Shown here: piece after piece, positions 45,626 through 53,730 of the stretch
How positions within the stretch are numbered: position 1 is the first letter of the stretch
Layout: each line of letters starts with the position of its first letter
Source of the DNA: UBA1756 sp045222555
GTDB taxonomy: Bacteria > Bacteroidota > Bacteroidia > Bacteroidales > WCHB1-69
Length of the DNA: 64,000 nt
NCBI GenBank assembly: GCA_045222555.1
Contig: JBGUYY010000108.1
Location: forward strand, 1-64,000
Direction of reading: 5' to 3'
Notes under the pieces: model-generated
The model's input: the letters and a program-made list of their open reading frames with translations, nothing else
The model's database searches: none
Told to the model about the DNA's origin: nothing
Position numbers and translations under genes: made by a program

Positions 45626-46984
45626 CTAAAAATTACACTTTCCGCACTTGATATCACCCGACGGATATTCGCCCGTGAAACAAGCCAGACAAAGCTCTGC
45701 ACAGCCGAAGGTCGATTCGCGAGAGGCTTCCGGAGTCATATAGCCGAGCGAATCAGCACCAAGCATCTTGCAGGCCTCCTCCAACGTACGGTTCGAGCAA
45801 AGCAACTCTTCCGGAGTGGAGGTGTCAACGCCGTAGTAACAGGGGTATTTCATCATCGGGCTGGCGATACGCACGTGCACCTCGGTAGCACCGGCTTCAC
45901 GCAACAGCTTCACGATCTTCAACGAGGTGGTACCACGCACGATGGAGTCGTCAACGAGAACCACTCTCTTGCCTTTCAGAATCGAGTGAACAGGGCTCAG
46001 CTTCAGCTTAACGCCCATCTCACGGAGCTGCTGCTCCGGCTGGATGAAGGTTCGACCCATATATTTGTGTTTCACCAGACCCATCTCATAAGGAATACCA
46101 CTCTCTTCGCTGTAACCCATAGCGGCGCTCAAACTTGACTCGGGAACACCGACCACGATGTCGGCCTCCACCGGCCACAGACGAGCGAGACGGCGACCCG
46201 ACTCCATACGGTAGGCGTGCACATTGCAGCCGTCGATGTCGCTGTCGGGACGGGCCAAATAGATGAACTCCATGCCGCACATGCAGTGGCGTTTCTCTTC
46301 TGAATAGAAGTTGGAACGCAAACCTTTGTTGTCGATACAGAGAATCTCACCCGGCTCGATATCGCGCACGAACTTGGCACCCATGATCTCGAAAGCGCAA
46401 GATTCGCTGCTCACCACATAGCCATCCCCTAACTTACCTAAAACCAACGGCTTGATGCCGTTCTTATCGCGGCAGGCGTACAAGCGGTTCTTGGTCATCA
46501 CCAAGAAATTGAAACCGCCTTCCAGTCCACGCAATGCGCTGATAATGTTTTCGATACGATCTTCGCATTTTCTTTTCTTAATCAGATGTGCGAAAAGTTC
46601 ACTGTCAAGACCTGTCTGGAAGACATTCCCCATATCTTCCAAGCTCTCGAAAATCGGCTTGGTGTTGACGAGACAGCCGTCGCCGGCCACGACGAAATCG
46701 CCGGAGCTGTGACGGAAGAAAAGCGGCTGCACAGTGTCAAGACCGCTGTTGGCGATATTGGCATAACGCACAGTGGCCATGCCGATGCTGCCTTTCAATT
46801 CGCTGATGGATTTGGCATCGAAAATGCTGTCCACCAAGCCTAAGCCACGGTGACGCAAGCACTTGCCATTCTCATCAAAAGTTGCCATACCAGCACCTTC
46901 CTGCCCGCGGTGCTGCAAGTTGTGTATCCCGTAATAAAGTGCAGTGGATACGTTCGGTACGTTGTAAACTCCAAGAAGTCCCAT
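45626..46984 (-). CDS. purF: Amidophosphoribosyltransferase with degenerate glutaminase site
   Basis: This 452-aa PurF homologue would make phosphoribosylamine from PRPP, step 1. The phosphoribosyltransferase half is intact (PRPP loop VVLVDDSIVRGTTS, about 341-354). Cysteines equivalent to the B. subtilis [4Fe-4S] ligands are present at C236, C382, C432 and C435. The N-terminal Ntn glutaminase half is not canonical. The protein starts MGLLGVYNV with Met1 exactly at the position of the nucleophilic Cys1, and no in-frame upstream ATG supplies one. The oxyanion-hole segment HNGN reads GDGC (102-104). R26, R73 and D127 are retained. There is no propeptide. It may use free ammonia. Degenerate PurF-like paralogues do exist, so a second purF elsewhere is possible. 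Confidence 0.9.
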   Translation of the reverse strand: MGLLGVYNVPNVSTALYYGIHNLQHRGQEGAGMATFDENGKCLRHRGLGLVDSIFDAKSISELKGSIGMATVRYANIANSGLDTVQPLFFRHSSGDFVVAGDGCLVNTKPIFESLEDMGNVFQTGLDSELFAHLIKKRKCEDRIENIISALRGLEGGFNFLVMTKNRLYACRDKNGIKPLVLGKLGDGYVVSSESCAFEIMGAKFVRDIEPGEILCIDNKGLRSNFYSEEKRHCMCGMEFIYLARPDSDIDGCNVHAYRMESGRRLARLWPVEADIVVGVPESSLSAAMGYSEESGIPYEMGLVKHKYMGRTFIQPEQQLREMGVKLKLSPVHSILKGKRVVLVDDSIVRGTTSLKIVKLLREAGATEVHVRIASPMMKYPCYYGVDTSTPEELLCSNRTLEEACKMLGADSLGYMTPEASRESTFGCAELCLACFTGEYPSGDIKCGKCNF

Positions 46985-47031
46985 AATTATTTTGTTTTCA
47001 TAATGTGAATAAGTCCGTTCATTGTAAGCGA

Positions 47032-50000
47032 CTATTTTTTGAAATAGCGCACCGCATTGTCGAAGATCGACTGGCAGCGGTTGCCTAATATGTTCTTGAA
47101 AAGATTCTGCTCATAACGCTCGCTGTGGCCCATCTTGCCGAGGATGTGTCCGTCGGGGCTGGTGATACCCTCGATGTCGTAGTGCGAACCGTTGGGGTTC
47201 TCCACATAGCGGAAGGCGACCTGACGGTTAGCAAAGAGCTGGCGGGCCATTTCGGGGCTGACCACAAACTTGCCTTCGCCATGGCTGAAGGCGATAGTAT
47301 GCCGCTCACCGGGCTTGAAGGAAGCAAGCCACGGAGAGGGATTGTCGGCCACTTCAGTCTCAGCCATGAGGGAGATGTGGCGGTTGATGTCGTTGCGGAA
47401 CAGAGTGGGTGAATCGGGCGTGACAGCACCGACTTTACCGTACGGCAGCAAACCGCTCTTCACGAGTGCCTGGAAGCCGTTGCAGATGCCGAGGATCAGG
47501 CCGCTGCGCTGCTGCAGTCTGCCGATAGCTGCGGCCACCTGCTCGTTGCCAATCACCGACGCGATAAACTTGCCGCTGCCGTCGGGCTCGTCGCCGCAGG
47601 AGAACCCGCCGCAGAACGCCAGTATCTGGCACCGGTCGATGCGCACGCAGAGCTCGCGGATGGACTCCAGCACGTCGCTGCCGGTAAGGTTTCTGAAGAT
47701 AAACGGCTCCACCTGCGCACCCGCCTTGCGGAACGCCTTGGCCGTGTCGTAGTCGCAATTGGAACCCGGGAACACCGGCAGACACACCACCGGGCCGCCA
47801 GCAGGCACCTCACCCACATAGCCAGAAGCTGCCGCCAGTGCTGCAGGCTTCACCTCCCCCATCTTCTCATCAAACTGCGGCTCCACATGAACCGGGTAGA
47901 TTTTCGCATAGCGGGCGTCATACGCCTGCTGCAAAGCCTCCAGCTTCATGCCTACGCCGTTGATGGTAATGATGGCGTTATCCGTCACACAACCCAACAA
48001 CATCGCATCCGGGAAGTCAATCATGCCGTCGGTCTCTACGATTACTGAACCATAGTTCAGCGCAAAGAGTTCATCCTCCCCTATCTTCACATCCACTCCC
48101 AGCGCATTACCCATTGCCATCTTCACCAAACCCTCGGCCACGCCGCCGAAGCCCAACGACCATGCCGAAACAATGGTGTGATTCTCGATGCCGTGACGGA
48201 TGAAATCCCAATTGTGCACCAGCTGGTCGGTGTTAGGCATATAGTTGTCCAAGGCGCGGTGGCGAACCAGATAAATCCGGTGTCCGGCCTTCTTGAACTC
48301 AGGCGAAATGACCGTGTTGGCATTCACCGTGGTAATGCCGAAAGCCACCAGTGTAGGCGGCACGTTCAGGTTTTCAAAGCTGCCGCTCATGGAGTCTTTA
48401 CCGCCGATAGAGGGAAGGTTGAGCGCGAGCTGCATCTTCAAGGCACCCAGCAACGCGGAGAAGGGTTTTCCCCAGCGATGCGGGTCAGAGGTCATTTTTT
48501 CAAAATATTCCTGATAGGAGAATCTCATTTTAGAGAAGTCGCCGCCGGCAGCCACCACCTTGGTACAGGCTTCCACCACTGCGTAGGCAGCAGCGTGGTA
48601 AGGACTCCAGCGCGCGATGTCAGGATTGTAGCCGAAGGCCATCACGCTGGCGGTGTCGGTATAGCCGTCCACCGGCAGTTTCTGCACAGAGACCTGCGTC
48701 TCAGTGGTCTGGTATTGTCCGCCGTAGGGCATCAGCACGGTAGAGCGACCTATGGTAGAGTCGAACATCTCCACCAGTCCCTTCTGCGAAGCCACATTGG
48801 GAGAACCCATGAGGGTGGTCATGCGGGCAGGAAGATCATCGCCGGCGGGCATGGGACGGAAGGGGTGTTCGGTGCTCACAGGAGCCACCTGCACGGTGGA
48901 ATAGTGCCGTGCACCGGCACTGTCGATAAACTCGCGCTCGAGGTCGCAAACCGCCACATTACCATTGAAGATGCGCATTCTGCCGCGGTCGGTCACGTCG
49001 GCCACATGCGTCACCTCCACATTGTCACGGGAGCAGTACCGCTCGAATTCGGCACGGTCGGCCGCACGCACCACCACAGCCATGCGCTCCTGCGACTCGC
49101 TGATGGAGAGCTCCGTGGCGTTGAGGCCTGAATACTTGGTTGGCACGCGGTCGATATAGATATCCAGACCCGGAGCGAGTTCCCCGATGGCGACACTAAC
49201 GCCTCCCGCTCCGAAGTCATTGGATTTTTTTATCAATTTGGTCACCTCAGGGTGACGGAACAATCTCTGCAGCTTGCGCTCTTCGGGAGCGTTGCCCTTC
49301 TGCACCTCGCTGCCGCACACCTCAAGGGAAGTTTCGGTATGGCTCTTGGAAGAACCTGTGGCGCCGCCCACTCCATCACGGCCGGTGCGACCTCCGAGGA
49401 GGAGGATCACATCACCAGGAGCCGGACTCTCGCGGCGCACATTCTCAGCCTTCACCGCGCCTACCACAGCACCAATCTCCATACGCTTGGCCGTGTAGCC
49501 AGCGTCATAGATCTCACGCACCATCGTGGTAGCCAACCCGATCTGGTTGCCGTAGCTGGAGTAACCAGCAGCAGCCTTGCGACTGATGACACATTGCGGC
49601 AGCTTGCCGGCCATGGTCTCCGCAACAGGCTTGCAGATATCGCCGGCACCGGTGACACGCATCGCCTGATAGATATAGGAACGGCCCGACAGAGGGTCGC
49701 GGATGGCACCGCCCAGACAGGTGGCAGCACCGCCAAAAGGCTCAATCTCTGTGGGATGGTTGTGCGTCTCATTCTTGAACTGCAACAGCCATCTCTCCAT
49801 GCGCCCGTCCACATCCACGTCCACGAAGATGCTGCAGGCGTTGTTCTCTTCGCTGCGCTCCATGTCGTCCAGCAAACCCTTCGCGCTCAGAAAACGAGCT
49901 CCGATAGTAGCCAGCTCCATCAGGCACAGGCTCTTGCCTTCGCGCTTCAATTCTGCGCGAATATCATATAATAACTGCAACGACTGCTCCATATCCGCTT

Positions 50001-50718
50001 TGATAAAGGAGTCGTCGATGCTGATGTTTGTCAATTCAGTGGTAAAGGTGGTGTGACGGCAGTGGTCACTCCAGTAGGTGTCGAGGATGCGGAGCTCCGT
50101 TTCCCACGGATCGCGTCCCTGGCGCTTGAAATAACGCACCACCTCGTCAAGGTCGTCGGTGTTCATGGCCAGGCCATGCGACGAGCAGAAGCCGACGTAT
50201 TGGTCCGGTGTCATCTGCGTGAAACCCGTCAGGTCCTCCATCGGGCTCACCTCGGCCTGTTCGGTGGCCGAAAGCACGCTGAGGTCCTTGGCACGGCATT
50301 CCACGGGGTTGATGTAGTAGTGAGAAATCTTCGCAAGGGTCTCGGCAGTGGTGTCGTCATCGAAGATCAGCAGACGGGAGCTGCGAATCTGTATCTCCGC
50401 GTCGGGGGCGATCAGATGCACACAGTCCACTGCGGAAGAGGCACGCTGGTCGAATTGTCCGGGGATGTACTCCACGGCAATGTACTTCTTACCGGCGAGG
50501 TCGCAGCTGTCGGTCACGGTGTCGGTCACAATCTCACCGAACACGCGGTAGCGGCTTTTCTCTACCAGCTCATCGCTAAAGCCGAACAGGTCATAGACAT
50601 TGATGAGCCGGAGGCTCTTGAGGTTGAGGGAGAGATTTTCATTCAGCTCCGCCAGGAGGCTGTCGGCCTCAACTCGGAACTGTTGTTTCTTTTCGACGTA
50701 GATGCGTCTGTTGTTCAT
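47032..50718 (-). CDS. purL: Phosphoribosylformylglycinamidine synthase, single-chain type
   Basis: This large 1228-aa enzyme converts FGAR to FGAM with glutamine and ATP, step 4. It combines an N-terminal PurS-like region, two AIRS-like synthetase halves (EIEPFGGAATCLGGAIRDPL; later IGGKDSMSGSFENL) and a C-terminal class I glutaminase. The glutaminase is complete: nucleophile in LAFCGGFSCGDE, plus the FSHGEGKF histidine. The segment DTYWSDHCRHTTF is the synthetase signature. Unlike PurF, its glutamine-using site is intact, so glutamine amidation as such has not been lost. It is the first gene after the terminator that follows purE, and sits 47 bp before purF. Confidence 0.97.
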   Translation of the reverse strand: MNNRRIYVEKKQQFRVEADSLLAELNENLSLNLKSLRLINVYDLFGFSDELVEKSRYRVFGEIVTDTVTDSCDLAGKKYIAVEYIPGQFDQRASSAVDCVHLIAPDAEIQIRSSRLLIFDDDTTAETLAKISHYYINPVECRAKDLSVLSATEQAEVSPMEDLTGFTQMTPDQYVGFCSSHGLAMNTDDLDEVVRYFKRQGRDPWETELRILDTYWSDHCRHTTFTTELTNISIDDSFIKADMEQSLQLLYDIRAELKREGKSLCLMELATIGARFLSAKGLLDDMERSEENNACSIFVDVDVDGRMERWLLQFKNETHNHPTEIEPFGGAATCLGGAIRDPLSGRSYIYQAMRVTGAGDICKPVAETMAGKLPQCVISRKAAAGYSSYGNQIGLATTMVREIYDAGYTAKRMEIGAVVGAVKAENVRRESPAPGDVILLLGGRTGRDGVGGATGSSKSHTETSLEVCGSEVQKGNAPEERKLQRLFRHPEVTKLIKKSNDFGAGGVSVAIGELAPGLDIYIDRVPTKYSGLNATELSISESQERMAVVVRAADRAEFERYCSRDNVEVTHVADVTDRGRMRIFNGNVAVCDLEREFIDSAGARHYSTVQVAPVSTEHPFRPMPAGDDLPARMTTLMGSPNVASQKGLVEMFDSTIGRSTVLMPYGGQYQTTETQVSVQKLPVDGYTDTASVMAFGYNPDIARWSPYHAAAYAVVEACTKVVAAGGDFSKMRFSYQEYFEKMTSDPHRWGKPFSALLGALKMQLALNLPSIGGKDSMSGSFENLNVPPTLVAFGITTVNANTVISPEFKKAGHRIYLVRHRALDNYMPNTDQLVHNWDFIRHGIENHTIVSAWSLGFGGVAEGLVKMAMGNALGVDVKIGEDELFALNYGSVIVETDGMIDFPDAMLLGCVTDNAIITINGVGMKLEALQQAYDARYAKIYPVHVEPQFDEKMGEVKPAALAAASGYVGEVPAGGPVVCLPVFPGSNCDYDTAKAFRKAGAQVEPFIFRNLTGSDVLESIRELCVRIDRCQILAFCGGFSCGDEPDGSGKFIASVIGNEQVAAAIGRLQQRSGLILGICNGFQALVKSGLLPYGKVGAVTPDSPTLFRNDINRHISLMAETEVADNPSPWLASFKPGERHTIAFSHGEGKFVVSPEMARQLFANRQVAFRYVENPNGSHYDIEGITSPDGHILGKMGHSERYEQNLFKNILGNRCQSIFDNAVRYFKK

Positions 50719-50732
50719 AGGTTAAAGATTAA

Positions 50733-50770
50733 ATGAAAACGCCCACGCGGAATTATTGCGTGGGCGTTGT
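50733..50770 (-). terminator. Rho-independent terminator between purE and purL
   Basis: An 11-bp perfect stem (AACGCCCACGC / GCGTGGGCGTT) with a 9-base loop is followed on the minus strand by TTTTC. It divides purC-purE from purL and the genes beyond, so it either attenuates or fully separates the two groups. Confidence 0.8.
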
Positions 50771-50775
50771 TATGG

Positions 50776-51243
50776 TTATAGGGTAGTGTTCAGCACCTTC
50801 TCACTCTGACGCTTGCGGAACTCTTCCAGCTGGTGTGTCAGTTTCGGATCGTGCAGTGCCAGTATGGAGACCGCCATCAGCGCCGCGTTCTTTGCGCCGT
50901 CGATGGCCATGGTGGCCACCGGTATGCCTGATGGCATCTGTACGATGGAGAGCAGCGAGTCGAGTCCGTTCAGTGCCTTCGACTTCACCGGCACGCCGAT
51001 GACCGGCAGGGTGGTGTAAGCCGCAATGACGCCCGGCAGATGCGCAGCGCCACCAGCACCGGCAATGATAATGTCAAAGCCATTGTCACGCGCGGCCTTC
51101 ACATAGTCGGCCAACGGTCCGGGATTGCGGTGTGCACTCAGCACCTTCCATTCGTAGGGGATGCCGAACTCAGCAAGCGTCTCACAGGCCGGAGACATTA
51201 CCTCGCGGTCGCTGACACTTCCCATGATAATCGCTACTTTCAT
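50776..51243 (-). CDS. purE: N5-carboxyaminoimidazole ribonucleotide mutase, class I PurE
   Basis: This enzyme converts N5-CAIR to CAIR, step 6 of the bacterial pathway. The protein has 155 aa. Signatures are IIMGSVSDREVM, LSAHRNPGPL with the catalytic histidine, IAGAGGAAHLPGVIAAYTTLPVIGVP and LDSLLSIVQMPSGIPVATMAI. This is the class I pattern that normally needs PurK, which is not in the window. The usual Thr of SAHRTP is Asn here, a minor variation. It lies 21 bp downstream of purC and is closed by a strong terminator. Confidence 0.96.
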   Translation of the reverse strand: MKVAIIMGSVSDREVMSPACETLAEFGIPYEWKVLSAHRNPGPLADYVKAARDNGFDIIIAGAGGAAHLPGVIAAYTTLPVIGVPVKSKALNGLDSLLSIVQMPSGIPVATMAIDGAKNAALMAVSILALHDPKLTHQLEEFRKRQSEKVLNTTL

Positions 51244-51264
51244 CGTCTTTTCAGATTTTATTGA

Positions 51265-51954
51265 CTATTTTTCAAAGAAGAGCTTCGACAAAGTCATCGG
51301 TTCGATGTATTCGCCGTTTTTGTAAACGCGCATGTTGCCGGAAGCGATCTCGTCGATCAGCATCACGCTGCCGTCTTTGTCGTAACCGAACTCAAACTTG
51401 ATGTCGTAGAGGTCGAGGCCTCTTGCCTTCATCTCGTCAGCCACGATGCGGGTGACTTTGCGAACCATCACCTTGATATCGTCATACTGCTTCTCGGTCA
51501 TGATGTTGAGGGCTACGAGACCGTCTTTGGTTACGAGCGGGTCGCCCTTGGCATCGTTCTTGAAGGTCATCTCGACATACTCGGGAAGGTCAGCTGCCTC
51601 TTCCACATACTCGCCATAGCGACGGAAGAAGCTACCGACAGCCTTGTAGCGACAGATCACTTCCAAACCGTGACCGAATACCTTGGCGGGCAGAACTTCC
51701 ATGGTCACATTGTCCATGTCAGCGCTCACATAGTGGGTACGGATACCGGCAGCGTTGATCTTCTCAAAAAAATAGACGGACATTTTCAGGTTCACCTTTC
51801 CAACTCCGTCTATTTTAAGTCCTACAGAATTTTCACCTGGATCGAATTTGCCATCCTTTCCGGTGCAGTCATCCTTGAACTTCAAGCGATAGTTTCCATT
51901 GGTTAATGCGAAGACGTCTTTCGTCTTCCCGGTGTAAACAAGTTTTGTTTCCAT
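51265..51954 (-). CDS. purC: SAICAR synthetase
   Basis: This enzyme joins aspartate to CAIR, step 7 of the pathway. The protein has 229 aa, the short single-domain form. Key parts: KLVYTGKTKDVFAL at the start, the ATP-binding KFKDDCTGKDGKF, EVICRYKAVGSFFRRYG with the conserved arginines, and the C-terminal EFGYDKDGSVMLIDEIASGNMRVY. It is the first gene of purC-purE. Its leader is only about 15-20 nt from the predicted promoter, which leaves no room for a purine riboswitch. Confidence 0.96.
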   Translation of the reverse strand: METKLVYTGKTKDVFALTNGNYRLKFKDDCTGKDGKFDPGENSVGLKIDGVGKVNLKMSVYFFEKINAAGIRTHYVSADMDNVTMEVLPAKVFGHGLEVICRYKAVGSFFRRYGEYVEEAADLPEYVEMTFKNDAKGDPLVTKDGLVALNIMTEKQYDDIKVMVRKVTRIVADEMKARGLDLYDIKFEFGYDKDGSVMLIDEIASGNMRVYKNGEYIEPMTLSKLFFEK

Positions 51955-51975
51955 AATGATGTGTTTTTTGATGGC

Positions 51976-51984
51976 GCAAAATTA
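51976..51984 (-). promoter_or_regulatory. Promoter core (-7) for purC-purE
   Basis: The minus strand reads TAATTTTGC, 21 bp before the purC start. TTTG at about 52008-52011 (minus strand) is a possible -33 at a longer than usual 23-bp spacing. Confidence 0.6.
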
Positions 51985-52150
51985 CACTATTTTTTTTTCG
52001 ATTTTTTCAAATGAAGAAATTTTTTTATGAACTTTTCAACAATGTAAATTTTGACTAATAATCAAAAAGTTACTCTTCGTTTGTTCATTTCATTGAATAA
52101 AAATTGTTTTTTATTAAAATATGAATGAAAAATTACTCACAACAATTGCG

Positions 52151-52178
52151 TATTTTTGCGGCCTGAAAAACCGCAAAA
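52151..52178 (+). promoter_or_regulatory. guaA promoter core overlapped by a perfect palindrome
   Basis: TATTTTTGC (52151-52159) fits the -7 consensus. Overlapping it, TTTTGCGG (52154-52161) and CCGCAAAA (52171-52178) form a perfect 8-bp inverted repeat with a 9-base loop, ending 3 bp before the ATG. It could be an operator or a 5' hairpin at the ribosome landing site. No good TTG is seen at -33. The 227-bp gap shared with purC holds nothing else I recognise. Confidence 0.55.
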
Positions 52179-52181
52179 TTT

Positions 52182-53702
52182 ATGGACAAAATCATCATCT
52201 TGGATTTCGGCTCGCAATACACGCAGCTCATTGCCCGCCGCGTGCGCGAATTGCACACCTATTGTGAAATTTTACCTTACAACAAATTTCCTGAAGGCGA
52301 CCCGACGGTGAAGGGTGTCATCCTTTCCGGAAGCCCGTTCTCCGTCAACCAGGCGGAGGCCTTCAAGCCCGACCTGTCGGCCTTCCGTGGCAAGCTGCCC
52401 CTGCTGGGCATCTGCTACGGCGCACAGTACCTCGCCCATATCTCCGGCGGACATGTAGGCAGCAGCGACAGCCGTGAATACGGCCGCGCCCGCCTCGCCA
52501 CCTTCGACCAGGGCGACCCGCTCTTCCAAGATGTGCGCGGACACTCGCAGGTGTGGATGTCGCACGGCGACACCATCGTGAAACTGCCGCAGAACTTCCG
52601 CATCATCGCCAGCACCGCCGACGTGCCCGTGGCCGCCTACCGCATCGACGGCGAACCCACCTGGGCCGTACAGTTCCACCCCGAGGTGTTCCACTCCGAG
52701 GACGGTCCCGCCATCCTCCGCAACTTTGTCCATGGCATCTGCGGCTGCCAGGCCGACTGGACCCCCGCCTCGTTCATCGAGTCAACGGTGAAAGAACTGC
52801 GCCAGCAACTCGGCAACGACAAGGTGGTGCTCGGCCTCTCCGGCGGCGTCGACTCCACCGTGGCCGCCATGCTGCTCAACAAGGCCATCGGCAAACAGCT
52901 CCACTGCATCTTCGTGGATAACGGACTGCTCCGCCTCAACGAGTTCTCCTCCGTGCTGAAGCACTACCAGCTGCTCGGCCTCAATGTGACGGGCGTGGAC
53001 GCTTCGCAGCATTTCTACGAAGCCCTCAAAGGTGAAAGTGATCCCGAGAAGAAACGTAAAATTATAGGTAAAGGCTTCATCGAAGTGTTTGAGGCCGAAG
53101 CGAAGAAACTCGACGACGTGAAATGGCTCGCCCAAGGCACCATCTATCCCGACCGCATCGAGTCGCTCTCCATCACCGGCATGGTCATCAAGTCGCACCA
53201 CAACGTGGGCGGACTGCCCGAACGCATGCACATGCAGGTGGTAGAACCTCTGAAGCTGCTCTTCAAGGATGAGGTACGGCAGGTGGGACGCGAGATGGGC
53301 ATCCCGGAATCGTTCATCACGCGCCATCCTTTCCCGGGTCCCGGACTCGGCGTGCGTATCCTCGGCGACATCACGCCGGAAAAAGTTCGCATCCTGCAGG
53401 AGGCCGACGACATCTTCATCAACGGATTGCGGAAACATAAATTATATGATAAAGTATGGCAGGCGGGAGTCATCCTACTGCCCATCCGCTCGGTGGGTGT
53501 CATGGGCGATGAGCGCACCTACGAGAATGCCGTGGCCCTGCGCGCCGTCACCTCCACCGACGGCATGACAGCAGACTGGGCCGACCTGCCCAACGACTTC
53601 CTGCGCGCCATCTCCAACGAAATCATCAACAAGGTGCGCGGCATCAACCGCGTAGTTTACGACATCAGCTCGAAGCCGCCGGCGACCATCGAGTGGGAGT
53701 AA
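52182..53702 (+). CDS. guaA: GMP synthase (glutamine-hydrolysing)
   Basis: This enzyme aminates XMP to GMP, following GuaB. The protein has 506 aa. The class I glutaminase domain has the nucleophile C78 in LLGICYGAQYLA and the His/Glu pair in VQFHPEVFHSEDG. The ATP pyrophosphatase domain has the P-loop-like LGLSGGVDSTVAAMLL. The C-terminal dimerisation domain includes RHPFPGPGLGVRILG and ends with the typical KPPATIEWE. All catalytic residues are present. It is transcribed divergently from purC and closed by a compact terminator shared with the convergent agcS gene. Confidence 0.97.
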   Translation: MDKIIILDFGSQYTQLIARRVRELHTYCEILPYNKFPEGDPTVKGVILSGSPFSVNQAEAFKPDLSAFRGKLPLLGICYGAQYLAHISGGHVGSSDSREYGRARLATFDQGDPLFQDVRGHSQVWMSHGDTIVKLPQNFRIIASTADVPVAAYRIDGEPTWAVQFHPEVFHSEDGPAILRNFVHGICGCQADWTPASFIESTVKELRQQLGNDKVVLGLSGGVDSTVAAMLLNKAIGKQLHCIFVDNGLLRLNEFSSVLKHYQLLGLNVTGVDASQHFYEALKGESDPEKKRKIIGKGFIEVFEAEAKKLDDVKWLAQGTIYPDRIESLSITGMVIKSHHNVGGLPERMHMQVVEPLKLLFKDEVRQVGREMGIPESFITRHPFPGPGLGVRILGDITPEKVRILQEADDIFINGLRKHKLYDKVWQAGVILLPIRSVGVMGDERTYENAVALRAVTSTDGMTADWADLPNDFLRAISNEIINKVRGINRVVYDISSKPPATIEWE

Positions 53703-53730
53703 AGAATTAGTTCCTTACTCCTTCTTTTCT
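53696..53730 (+). terminator. Terminator built from the guaA and agcS stop codons
   Basis: GGAGTAA (53696-53702, containing the guaA TAA) pairs with TTACTCC (53715-53721, containing the complement of the agcS TAA). One internal mismatch and a GAA/TTC pair lead to a TTAG loop. The T-rich TTCTTTTCTTCTT follows. Confidence 0.7.
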
